Positions 54,470-62,791 of a DNA stretch of 64,000 nucleotides are shown one piece after another. Position 1 is the stretch's first letter. Each line of letters opens with the position of its first letter. The notes beneath the pieces were generated by a model, which made no database searches, was not told the origin of the DNA, and was given only the letters and a program-made list of their open reading frames with translations. The stretch lies in NCBI RefSeq assembly GCF_001721045.1, contig NZ_MDER01000070.1, positions 62,001 through 126,000 on the forward strand, given 5' to 3'. The position numbers and the translations under genes are program-made. The stretch is from Paenibacillus nuruki. GTDB taxonomy: Bacteria > Bacillota > Bacilli > Paenibacillales > Paenibacillaceae.

Positions 54470-56230
54470 TTAAGATTTGATCGAACTTTCCAAACTTTTA
54501 ACGACATCTTCTTCCGGAGTGATAAACAAAGTAGTCTGTTGCTCATAGATGACAAATCCAGGCTTCGCTCCGCTGGGCTTACGCACATGACGAATCAATG
54601 TGTAATCGACAGGCACACTACTGGATTCTTTAGCCTGGCTAAAATAAGCGGCAAGCTGTGCAGCTTCTGCTAATGTAGCTTCACCAAATTGTTGACTACG
54701 GATAACCACATGAGAACCAGGAATATCTTTGGTATGCAACCATGTGTCATTGGAGTGAGCTAATTTGTTGGTAATATAATCATTTTGTAAATTGTTTTTA
54801 CCTACATACATTTCGATACCTTCGCTAGACGTATAGACATGAAGAGTCGGACGATTGTCTTTACGTTTCTTTTTGGCACGTTTATTACGATTACGTACAT
54901 ACCCTTGTTCCGCCAATTCTTCACGAATCTCGTCAATATCTTGCAAAGAAGCACTGCCTAATTGTTGTAGCAACGAATCCAAATACTGAATTTCAGCATG
55001 TGTTTTGATTAATTGTTGATCGATAACCGCTAGACTGTTTTTGTATTTGTTATACCGTTTGAAATAACGCTGTGCATTATCAGAGGGTGTCAATTGCGGA
55101 TCAAGAGTGATCGTAATTGGACGCTGTTCTTCATCATAAAAGTTAATCAATTCGATCTGTTTATCGCCACGTTTTAGTTCATGTAGTGAAGCGAATAACA
55201 ATTCACCCTGGATACGGAATTTTTCAGCACCTTCAGCTTCTTGAATATCTTTTTGTAGATTGTCTAACTTTTTAATATTTTTGCTGCGCTCATTTTGAAG
55301 AAAACGTAATAGATCACTTGTTTTCTGTTTTACGGTATCACGTTCTGCTTTGTCACCATAATAAGCTTCGATACATTGACTGATCGAATCGTAATGCTTT
55401 TCTTCCTCTTGAATCAGAGTCAACGGCACTGCTGAAAATACGATTTTACCTTGAGCATTCAGACCACTAACAGGAGCGAATTCTCCTTTGGATACTTGCT
55501 CCATTAAAGTAGAAAAAGCTTGCCAGATATACTGTACATCTGGATACGGATTTTCATTTGCTCCATTAGCACTCACATCAGCTTGCTGAGCACGATGTAC
55601 AATTTCTTCAGCGATCAAAGGGCTTAGACCGCTAAACGTATTCAAAATAAAACGAGCAGGCGGATCAATATTTTCACGATGCAGTTCCATAAACTGTTGT
55701 TCGCTTGTTTCTAACGGATTCAATTTGTGCTGATCTGGCGGTTCTACATAGCTGAATCCAGGCATAATCACACGGTAGCTACTAATAGCGGGTGTAATAT
55801 GATGAATTCCGTCTAATATCGTATTGGTTGCCGGATCGATTACAATCATATTACTATGACGACCCATAATTTCGATAATTAACCGTTTGAATGAAACATC
55901 GCCTAATTCATCACGTTGACGCACATTGAAATGAATGACACGTTCCATACCTACTTGCTCAATGGATTCTATAATTGCGCCTTCACAATGTTTGCGGAGT
56001 AACATACAGAACATCGGTGCTTCTTGTGGATTCATAAATGATTGTTCGGTAAATTGAACACGTGGATAAGTAGGGTTCACACTTAGAATTAATTTGCGAT
56101 TCCCACGTTGTACACGAATCTGAAAAACAATATCATTACCTGTCGGTTGGTGAATTTTATTAATACGTGCGCCTTGTAGAGACTGAAGCTCATGAACAAT
56201 CGCACGGGTAACAATGCCATCTAATGCCAT
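54470..56230 (-). CDS. rqcH: Rqc2 homologue RqcH (FbpA/NEMF family)
   Basis: This 586-residue protein recognises stalled 50S-peptidyl-tRNA and adds C-terminal alanines as a degradation signal. The ATG at 56230 follows GGAG at 10 nt. Order: NFACT-N (~1-230), HhH-like segment, long coiled coil (~290-440), and the NFACT-R domain near the C-terminus (E-M-Y-V-G-K-N-N-L-Q-N-D-Y). The conserved Asp-Arg pair of the family is Glu96-Arg97 here (V-G-M-E-R-V-I), a conservative change at a residue needed for Ala tailing. It was formerly annotated as fibronectin-binding protein. Confidence 0.92.
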   Translation of the reverse strand: MALDGIVTRAIVHELQSLQGARINKIHQPTGNDIVFQIRVQRGNRKLILSVNPTYPRVQFTEQSFMNPQEAPMFCMLLRKHCEGAIIESIEQVGMERVIHFNVRQRDELGDVSFKRLIIEIMGRHSNMIVIDPATNTILDGIHHITPAISSYRVIMPGFSYVEPPDQHKLNPLETSEQQFMELHRENIDPPARFILNTFSGLSPLIAEEIVHRAQQADVSANGANENPYPDVQYIWQAFSTLMEQVSKGEFAPVSGLNAQGKIVFSAVPLTLIQEEEKHYDSISQCIEAYYGDKAERDTVKQKTSDLLRFLQNERSKNIKKLDNLQKDIQEAEGAEKFRIQGELLFASLHELKRGDKQIELINFYDEEQRPITITLDPQLTPSDNAQRYFKRYNKYKNSLAVIDQQLIKTHAEIQYLDSLLQQLGSASLQDIDEIREELAEQGYVRNRNKRAKKKRKDNRPTLHVYTSSEGIEMYVGKNNLQNDYITNKLAHSNDTWLHTKDIPGSHVVIRSQQFGEATLAEAAQLAAYFSQAKESSSVPVDYTLIRHVRKPSGAKPGFVIYEQQTTLFITPEEDVVKSLESSIKS

Positions 56231-56354
56231 ATCTAATATTCTCCTATTCTTACTATCATAATCATCTTCTATCATGCCACAAACCCATAGCAATTTATAG
56301 TGCCATCATGTATGCTTACCCAATAGAATGTGTTTTTCGGAGGAGAGGATTGAG

Positions 56355-57191
56355 ATGGAATTTACCAAAATGAATGGTCTGGGCAACGATTTTATCGTTG
56401 TTTATGGAGAGCCATCATTGCCAGCAAATGTAGCAGAATTGGCGATTAAGCATTGCAATCGTTACTTTGGTATCGGTGCAGATGGTTTAGTCTATATTTT
56501 GCCGTCCGCCAATGCAGACTTTATGATGCGTATTATTAATTCAGATGGATCAGAAGCAGAACAATGTGGAAATGCAATTCGTTGTGTTGCCAAATATGTA
56601 TATGATCGTGGTCTAACGCCGCATACTGAAATTACAATAGAAACGATGGGTGCAGGTGTTCAGTCGGTAACCGTACAAGCCGAAGATGGCGTTGCTCATA
56701 CCGTTCGTGTCGATATGGGAGCACCCATTCTGGATAGCACTTTAATTCCAGTAGCAGTAGAAGGTAATCCTGTGATGAATCAAGAGATTGAAGTGGAAGG
56801 ACAGATTTTCCATTTTACAGCAGTATCAATGGGTAATCCTCACTGTGTTATTTATGTCGATGATGCAGTCAATATTGATCTGAATAAATGGGGGCCACTG
56901 CTTGAAAATCATCCGTTATTTCCACGCAAAGTCAATGTAGAATTTACAACTGTGCAAAGTCGTGATCGTATGGATATGCGTGTATGGGAACGTGGAGCAG
57001 GGCCAACACTGGCTTGTGGAACAGGTGCTTGTGCAACATTGGTTTCTTCGGTGCTTAATGGATATTCAGATCGTAGTGGATATGTATCTCTTAAAGGTGG
57101 AGACTTATATATCGAGTGGGATGGGTCCAGTAACAAAGTCTATATGACTGGTTCTGCGGCTACGGTCTATACAGGAGAAACAACCGAATAA
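56355..57191 (+). CDS. dapF: Diaminopimelate epimerase
   Basis: This 278-residue enzyme converts LL- to meso-diaminopimelate for peptidoglycan and lysine. The two catalytic Cys are in E-Q-C-G-N-A-I-R-C (~73) and T-L-A-C-G-T-G-A-C-A (~220). The N-terminal M-N-G-L-G-N-D-F-I is canonical. I chose ATG at 56355 (GGAGGAGAGG, 6-10 nt upstream); an earlier in-frame GTG adds nine unmatched residues. It is divergent from rqcH by about 120 bp and followed after 115 bp by the yitJ-like gene. Confidence 0.96.
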   Translation: MEFTKMNGLGNDFIVVYGEPSLPANVAELAIKHCNRYFGIGADGLVYILPSANADFMMRIINSDGSEAEQCGNAIRCVAKYVYDRGLTPHTEITIETMGAGVQSVTVQAEDGVAHTVRVDMGAPILDSTLIPVAVEGNPVMNQEIEVEGQIFHFTAVSMGNPHCVIYVDDAVNIDLNKWGPLLENHPLFPRKVNVEFTTVQSRDRMDMRVWERGAGPTLACGTGACATLVSSVLNGYSDRSGYVSLKGGDLYIEWDGSSNKVYMTGSAATVYTGETTE

Positions 57192-57306
57192 TAGCTTATA
57201 AACAGTCTGGTTATATAATTTAGCTATATCACCGTTTGAACGTCTTATAGCTCTTGTTTTTGTGCTACATTAGAACGTAAATGAATCCAGTGGGGTGGAC
57301 TATACA

Positions 57307-59199
57307 ATGAAGCCAGATTTGCGTTCCAAATGGACAGATAGCGTGATTATAGGTGATGGAGCGATGGGAACCTATTTATATCAATTAGGATTTCCAGTAG
57401 GGATCTCTTATGAAGAACTTAATTTGATTCGTCCACATATTATAGAAGATGTACATCGTCAATATGTTAATGCAGGTGCTCAAATGATTGAGACCAATAC
57501 ATTTTCTGCTAATTATGACCGATTATCTAAATATGGGCTTGAAGATAAAGTCGATGAAATTAATCGCGCAGGGGTACGTATTGCCCGGGCAGCAGCTGGG
57601 GATCAAGCTTATGTCGTTGGTTCAGTCGGAGCGATTCGCAATGGTAAACGTACCAATATTCCGAGGTCTGAATTACGCCAATATTTTAGACAACAAGTAT
57701 CTTCGTTATTAGATGAAGGTGTAGATGGAATTTTGTTAGAAACGTTTTTTGAAGTGGAAGAACTTGCGATTGCTTTACGGCAGGTACGCAAACTTACTGA
57801 TATTCCTGTCATGTGTCAATTAACAGTGGAAGATGCGATTCGAACGTTAGATGGATTTGCTTTGCCAGATGCGTTTGCTTTGTTGACGGATGCAGGAGCC
57901 GATATGGTTGGTCTTAATTGCCGTGTGGGTCCTAATGGAACACTACATGCACTTGAAGCGATTCAAGGAAAAGTATCGTTACCGTTATCTGTTTATCCAG
58001 ATGCAGGTGTCGCTGATTATGTTGATGGTGAATATCGTTATGGAGCAAGTCCGGCTTATTTTGGTCAACGGAGTGTTCGATTTGCCGAGTTAGGTGCCAG
58101 AGTGATCGGTGGATGTTGTGGAACTACACCTGAACATATCGCTGCAATCGCAAGAGCACTAGAAGGATATACACCGGAGACATTAGACTTTTCAAATGTA
58201 CAAAAACCTACTCCACAGATCAGTGTAACCATAGAAAATGCAATTATGGATGAAAGTGATCGCAATGGAGAAGATGTACCGCCAACACTGGTTGATCTAG
58301 TGCGCGAACGTCCAACTGTTATCGTTGAACTGGATCCACCTCGTGATCTGGATATCACTCGCTTTCTCAAAGGAGCAGCTGCGCTTAAAGAAGCAGGAGT
58401 GGATGCATTAACTCTAGCAGACAATTCGCTAGCTGTTACTCGAATGAGTAATATGGCACTTGGACATATTGTGCAACGTGAAGCAGGTATTCGCCCTTTG
58501 ATCCATATTGCTTGTCGTGATCGCAATATGATCGGTAGTCAATCGCATATGATGGGATTCGATGCATTGGGTATTGATCATGTTCTAGCGGTAACCGGTG
58601 ATCCGTCTAAGTTTGGTGATCTGCCAGGAGCAAGTTCGGTCTACGATATGACTTCATTTGATATGATCAAAATGATCAAGCAATTGAATGAAGGCATTGC
58701 TTTCTCAGGTAAACCACTCAAACAACGTGCCAAGTTCGTTGTAGGGGCAGCCTTTAACCCGAACGTAAAACATCTCGACAAAGCAGTCGTTCGTCTGGAA
58801 AAGAAAATTGCTGCCGGTGCTGATTATATTATGACTCAGCCTGTCTACGATGTGCAGTTGATTGCTGATATTCGCGAAGCGACCAAACATTTGGATATTC
58901 CTATTTTTATCGGCATTATGCCACTTGCGAGCGGGCGTAATGCAGAATATCTTCATAATGAAGTTCCGGGTATCCAATTATCGGATGAAGTACGTGGACG
59001 AATGGCTGGACTCGAAGGTGAAGAAGGCAGAGCTACAGGCGTAGTGATCGCTAAAGAACTGCTGGATGTCGCTATGGAACATTTTAATGGAATATATATT
59101 ATGACTCCGTTTATGTTTTATGATATGAGCGTACAGCTAACTGAATATATATGGACAAAAGCAAAGCGCCGTCCAAACCCCTTGTTTCACACTAGATAA
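57307..59199 (+). CDS. yitJ: Bifunctional homocysteine S-methyltransferase/methylenetetrahydrofolate reductase (YitJ-like)
   Basis: The 630-residue fusion makes methionine. The N-terminal domain (~1-285) is a homocysteine S-methyltransferase; zinc ligands lie in L-N-C-R-V-G and I-G-G-C-C-G-T-T. A linker leads to the MTHFR TIM barrel (~325-625; V-E-L-D-P-P-R, G-V-D-A-L-T-L-A-D-N, Q-P-V-Y-D). ATG at 57307 follows GGGGTGG at 8 nt. In B. subtilis yitJ is preceded by a SAM-I riboswitch; the 115-bp gap here is too short for one and shows no such fold. Confidence 0.93.
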   Translation: MKPDLRSKWTDSVIIGDGAMGTYLYQLGFPVGISYEELNLIRPHIIEDVHRQYVNAGAQMIETNTFSANYDRLSKYGLEDKVDEINRAGVRIARAAAGDQAYVVGSVGAIRNGKRTNIPRSELRQYFRQQVSSLLDEGVDGILLETFFEVEELAIALRQVRKLTDIPVMCQLTVEDAIRTLDGFALPDAFALLTDAGADMVGLNCRVGPNGTLHALEAIQGKVSLPLSVYPDAGVADYVDGEYRYGASPAYFGQRSVRFAELGARVIGGCCGTTPEHIAAIARALEGYTPETLDFSNVQKPTPQISVTIENAIMDESDRNGEDVPPTLVDLVRERPTVIVELDPPRDLDITRFLKGAAALKEAGVDALTLADNSLAVTRMSNMALGHIVQREAGIRPLIHIACRDRNMIGSQSHMMGFDALGIDHVLAVTGDPSKFGDLPGASSVYDMTSFDMIKMIKQLNEGIAFSGKPLKQRAKFVVGAAFNPNVKHLDKAVVRLEKKIAAGADYIMTQPVYDVQLIADIREATKHLDIPIFIGIMPLASGRNAEYLHNEVPGIQLSDEVRGRMAGLEGEEGRATGVVIAKELLDVAMEHFNGIYIMTPFMFYDMSVQLTEYIWTKAKRRPNPLFHTR

Positions 59200-59222
59200 T
59201 CAATTACAATAGGATAACGGAT

Positions 59223-60128
59223 GTGATGCCGATGTCATTCAGTATGACCGGATACGGTCAGTCCGCCGTGCAATTTGGCGGCTACAAAGTCCAGATTGAA
59301 GTCAAATCCGTCAACCATCGTTATTGCGAAATCGTGATGCGTATACCACGCGAATGGGGTCAAATGGAGGACAGTCTCAAACGACTGATTCAAGATGCGA
59401 TCAAGCGTGGACGGATAGATGTATTTATGAACAAAGAGCAAGATACAGGGCAAGTTCCGTCTCTGAAGCTCAACCATGCGAATGTCCAGTCTTATTTACA
59501 ATCAGGTCAAGAGCTAACAGAGCGTTATGGTATGAATGGAACGTTGGATATTAACCAATTGCTTGCATTACCGGGAGTAATGACGACTGAGCAACCTTCG
59601 GAATTGGCAGATGAAGAAGGACAAGCACAGTGGCAACAGATTCTTGGTCAGGGGCTACAAGAAGCACTTCAGAATTTACTGGAAATGCGTGCACGAGAAG
59701 GGATTCATTTAGCTAACGATTTGCGGGAGCGTCTGAATTTACTAGAGCAGCATTATCGGAAGATGTGTGAATTAGCACCTACTGTAGTAGAAGAACATCG
59801 TGTACGTCTGGTACAGCGATTATCTGAACTTCAGGATGGAAGTTATCATTGGGATGATTCCAGAATTAGCATGGAGATCGCCGTATTTGCAGATCGTTCA
59901 AATATTGATGAAGAATTGACACGTTTGAATAGTCATTTTCAGCAGTGCAGGTTATTGCTCGAAAGTAATGATGCGATAGGGCGTAGACTTGATTTTTTGA
60001 TTCAAGAAATGAATAGAGAAGTGAATACAATTGGTTCCAAAGCAAATCATCTGGCTCTGACTAATCATGTGGTTGAGATGAAAGCGGAACTGGAAAAAAT
60101 CCGTGAACAAGCTGCAAATTTGGAATGA
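59223..60128 (+). CDS. yicC: YicC/YloC family endoribonuclease
   Basis: This 301-residue cytoplasmic RNase-like protein has S-M-T-G-Y-G-Q near the start and E-V-K-S-V-N-H-R-Y-C-E. The C-terminal DUF1732 half has D-R-S-N-I-D-E-E-L-T-R-L-N-S-H and L-I-Q-E-M-N-R-E-V-N-T-I-G-S-K. B. subtilis YloC cleaves RNA, and E. coli YicC promotes small-RNA decay. Possible starts are GTG 59223 (AGGA, 8 nt upstream), ATG 59226 and ATG 59232; the last matches the family best. It opens the yicC-remA-gmk-rpoZ-coaBC-priA cluster. Confidence 0.92.
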   Translation: MMPMSFSMTGYGQSAVQFGGYKVQIEVKSVNHRYCEIVMRIPREWGQMEDSLKRLIQDAIKRGRIDVFMNKEQDTGQVPSLKLNHANVQSYLQSGQELTERYGMNGTLDINQLLALPGVMTTEQPSELADEEGQAQWQQILGQGLQEALQNLLEMRAREGIHLANDLRERLNLLEQHYRKMCELAPTVVEEHRVRLVQRLSELQDGSYHWDDSRISMEIAVFADRSNIDEELTRLNSHFQQCRLLLESNDAIGRRLDFLIQEMNREVNTIGSKANHLALTNHVVEMKAELEKIREQAANLE

Positions 60129-60191
60129 ATGCAAGTCAGCGACCTCATTTCGGCGTAAATGAGTCAAATGTATAGGGGGAAAAACCTGAAG

Positions 60192-60452
60192 ATGGCCATC
60201 AAACTTATCAATATTGGCTTCGGAAATATTGTATCCGCTAATCGGATTATTTCTATAGTAAGCCCTGAGTCTGCACCAATCAAAAGAATTATTCAGGAAG
60301 CACGCGATCGTCATATGCTCATTGATGCCACATATGGTCGTCGTACTCGTGCTGTTATCATTACAGATAGCGATCATGTGATTCTTTCCGCAGTGCAACC
60401 GGAAACCGTAGCACATCGTCTATCTACCAAAGATGATGATCACGACGAATAA
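60192..60452 (+). CDS. remA: Extracellular matrix regulator RemA (DUF370)
   Basis: This 86-residue DNA-binding protein activates matrix and osmoprotection genes in B. subtilis and forms ring-shaped oligomers. The ATG at 60192 begins [26 protein letters not shown] and [10 protein letters not shown] are almost identical to Bacillus RemA. The gene order yicC-remA-gmk is conserved. A GGGGG site lies ~13 nt upstream, slightly far. Confidence 0.95.
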   Translation: MAIKLINIGFGNIVSANRIISIVSPESAPIKRIIQEARDRHMLIDATYGRRTRAVIITDSDHVILSAVQPETVAHRLSTKDDDHDE

Positions 60453-60460
60453 ACAAAAAG

Positions 60461-60504
60461 AGGCTGTTGATCAATCCAGTACAGACCGGACGACGCAACA
60501 GCCT
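60461..60504 (+). promoter_or_regulatory. Hairpin between remA and gmk
   Basis: AGGCTGTTG (60461-60469) is an exact inverted copy of CAACAGCCT (60496-60504), with a 26-nt loop. No T run follows, so it is not a terminator. It may tune gmk translation or protect mRNA; it lies 15 nt before the gmk start. Confidence 0.6.
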
Positions 60505-60519
60505 AAAATGGAGTGTACC

Positions 60520-61092
60520 ATGTCTAAAGGATTATTATTTGTGTTATCCGGCCCGTCTGGCGTCGGTAAAGGGACGGTATGCAGTGCTCTTCGGACGCGC
60601 ATGCCTGAGTTGATCTATTCTGTATCTGCAACCACTCGTCAGCCTCGTGCAGGTGAAGTAGACGGAGTGAATTACTTTTTCAAAAGTCATGAACAATTCC
60701 AGTCAATGATCCAAAATGATCGATTGCTGGAACATGCGGAGTATGTAGGTAACTTCTATGGTACTCCACGTGATTTTGTAGAAGATACGCTGAATGCGGG
60801 TAACGATATTTTCCTTGAAATCGAAGTACAAGGTGCTTTGAAAGTCATGGAGAAGTTTCCAGAAGGCGTATTTATTTTTTTGACTCCACCTTCGTTTGAA
60901 GAATTGGAACAACGTCTGCATGGGCGTGGAACTGAAACCGTAGATACGATTATGAATCGGATGACGGTAGCTGCTGACGAGTTGGAATTGATGAAGCATT
61001 ATGATTACTCTGTAGTCAATGATGAAATTGATCTAGCATGTATGCGAATCCAGAGTATTATTGTCGCAGAACATTGTAAGATTACAAAATAA
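60520..61092 (+). CDS. gmk: Guanylate kinase
   Basis: This 190-residue enzyme phosphorylates GMP to GDP with ATP. The P-loop is [10 protein letters not shown] (~11-20). GMP-binding residues lie in [11 protein letters not shown] and Y-V-G-N-F-Y-G-T-P; the lid is G-R-G-T-E. I chose ATG at 60520 (GGAG, 6 nt upstream); upstream ATGs at 60433 and 60508 lack sites and add residues not seen in the family. It is in the cluster with rpoZ 48 bp downstream. Confidence 0.95.
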   Translation: MSKGLLFVLSGPSGVGKGTVCSALRTRMPELIYSVSATTRQPRAGEVDGVNYFFKSHEQFQSMIQNDRLLEHAEYVGNFYGTPRDFVEDTLNAGNDIFLEIEVQGALKVMEKFPEGVFIFLTPPSFEELEQRLHGRGTETVDTIMNRMTVAADELELMKHYDYSVVNDEIDLACMRIQSIIVAEHCKITK

Positions 61093-61140
61093 GTCCTGCG
61101 GAAGTTTATTTCGCAGAACACGAAGAGGTGTGTGTATCTA

Positions 61141-61359
61141 ATGTTATATCCTTCTATTGATGAAATGATGACTAAAGTCGACAGTAAGTACTCTCTTGTT
61201 GTTGCAGCTTCCCGTCGTGCAAGACAATTGCGCGAAGGTAGCACTAGTGAATTGAAAGATGCTCATGCGAGCAAATATGTAGGTATTGCATTAGAAGAAA
61301 TCTATAACGATATTCTTCGCATTGAACGCAGAACAGAAACAGAGTATGACGACGAGTAA
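61141..61359 (+). CDS. rpoZ: RNA polymerase omega subunit
   Basis: This 72-residue small subunit assists RNA polymerase assembly. The N-terminal M-L-Y-P-S-I-D-E-M-M is the Firmicute form, followed by K-Y-S-L-V-V-A-A-S-R-R-A-R-Q-L, typical of RpoZ. The acidic tail T-E-Y-D-D-E is common. AGAGGTG lies ~10 nt upstream of ATG. It is between gmk and coaBC as in Bacillus. A terminator at 61431 separates it from coaBC, so coaBC likely has its own promoter. Confidence 0.95.
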   Translation: MLYPSIDEMMTKVDSKYSLVVAASRRARQLREGSTSELKDAHASKYVGIALEEIYNDILRIERRTETEYDDE

Positions 61360-61430
61360 GAAGTAAGGGTCTAGGTAAAGGGGTCCGCTATATAATGTAT
61401 AATTAAATACGGTCCCCGGCGCCACTTGCT

Positions 61431-61458
61431 AACAACCGAAAGGTTGTTATTTTTTTTG
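61431..61458 (+). terminator. Terminator after rpoZ
   Basis: AACAACC pairs with GGTTGTT around GAAA, followed by a T run. Confidence 0.88.
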
Positions 61459-61561
61459 AAAAGTTCTCGAAATGATCACTGTTATTCCCTTTTTACTACA
61501 AAAAGCGGTATAATAAAGGGATGAATAATTGCTCAAACTAAACGAAAGCGGGGAGATAGAG

Positions 61562-62791
61562 ATGCTGCAAGGTAAAAAGATTGTGCTAGGGATTACTGGC
61601 GGAATCGCTGCTTACAAAGCGGCAGCGTTATGTAGCGGATTGGTAAAACAAGGAGCAGATGTACATGTTATTATGACACGTTCAGCTTCCAAATTTATTA
61701 CCGAACTTACCCTACAGACGCTCTCTCGTAACCCGGTTCATATAGATACATTTGACGAACGTGATCCAGAAGTAGTCACGCATATTAATCTAGCCGATCT
61801 AGCTGATCTGGTATTAATTGCTCCAGCCACAGCAAATACAATAGCTAAAATGGCTCATGGGCTAGCAGATGATATGCTTTCTTCAACTTTGCTTGCAACG
61901 ATGGCTCCAATCATGGTAGCTCCAGCAATGAATGTACACATGTACCAGCATCCAGCCGTGGTGCAGAATATGAATACACTGGTTAGTAGAGGTGTGCTAA
62001 TGATCGAGCCTGGAAGTGGAATGCTTGCTTGTGGTTATGTTGGCAAAGGACGTTTGGAAGAACCGGAGACGATTATTAGAGTAGTACAAGACTTTTTTCA
62101 AGCTCAGGCTCATCGTAATCAGTTAAGTCAAGCATTAGCAGGCAAAAAAGTAACAGTCACCGCAGGTGCAACCGTGGAACGGATTGATCCTGTTCGCTTT
62201 ATTACGAATGATTCTTCCGGCAAAATGGGGATTGCAATTGCTAAATCGGCTCGTGATATGGGTGCATCGGTACGACTGATCGCAGGGACGGTTCAAGTAC
62301 CTTTACCTGAAGGGATCGAGACTGTACGTGTGCAGTCTGCTCAAGATATGTATGAGGCTGTATTAGGAGAATGGAACAGCACCGATATTATGGTTCAAAC
62401 AGCAGCTGTTGCAGATTATCGTCCACGCACTGTATACGATACCAAAATGAAGAAAAAAGACGAGGGGCTTACATTAGAACTCGAAAAAACAGTCGATATT
62501 TTGGAAAGTCTGGGTCAACGCAAACAGGGACAATTTCTGATTGGATTTGCCGCAGAAACGAATGATGTGGCTGAACATGCTATGGGCAAATTAAAACGCA
62601 AAAACTGTGATCTATTAGTCGCTAATGATGTCACCACAGTTGGAGCAGGTTTTGGTACAGATACCAATGTAGTTCAGATTTATGATGCTGATGGATTAGT
62701 AGTGGATTTGCCTTTGATGAGTAAAGATGACGTAGCGATCCAATTGTTGAGTGTAGTAGCTAAACGGCTGAATGGAGTGTCTACCTCATGA
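61562..62791 (+). CDS. coaBC: CoaBC: phosphopantothenoylcysteine synthetase/decarboxylase
   Basis: This 409-residue bifunctional flavoprotein makes 4'-phosphopantetheine. The CoaC domain (~1-185) has [15 protein letters not shown] and the catalytic Cys in M-L-A-C-G. The CoaB domain has [13 protein letters not shown] and N-D-S-S-G-K-M-G. The ATG at 61562 follows GGGGAG at 6 nt. A TATAAT at 61509-61514 may be its own -10. The stop codon TGA overlaps the ATG of priA (ATGA), so these two are translationally coupled. Confidence 0.95.
   Translation: MLQGKKIVLGITGGIAAYKAAALCSGLVKQGADVHVIMTRSASKFITELTLQTLSRNPVHIDTFDERDPEVVTHINLADLADLVLIAPATANTIAKMAHGLADDMLSSTLLATMAPIMVAPAMNVHMYQHPAVVQNMNTLVSRGVLMIEPGSGMLACGYVGKGRLEEPETIIRVVQDFFQAQAHRNQLSQALAGKKVTVTAGATVERIDPVRFITNDSSGKMGIAIAKSARDMGASVRLIAGTVQVPLPEGIETVRVQSAQDMYEAVLGEWNSTDIMVQTAAVADYRPRTVYDTKMKKKDEGLTLELEKTVDILESLGQRKQGQFLIGFAAETNDVAEHAMGKLKRKNCDLLVANDVTTVGAGFGTDTNVVQIYDADGLVVDLPLMSKDDVAIQLLSVVAKRLNGVSTS

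Noticed and set aside
57192-57306. Possible SAM-I riboswitch before the yitJ-like gene
   Set aside because: The gap is only 115 bp and I see no conserved S-box core or terminator.
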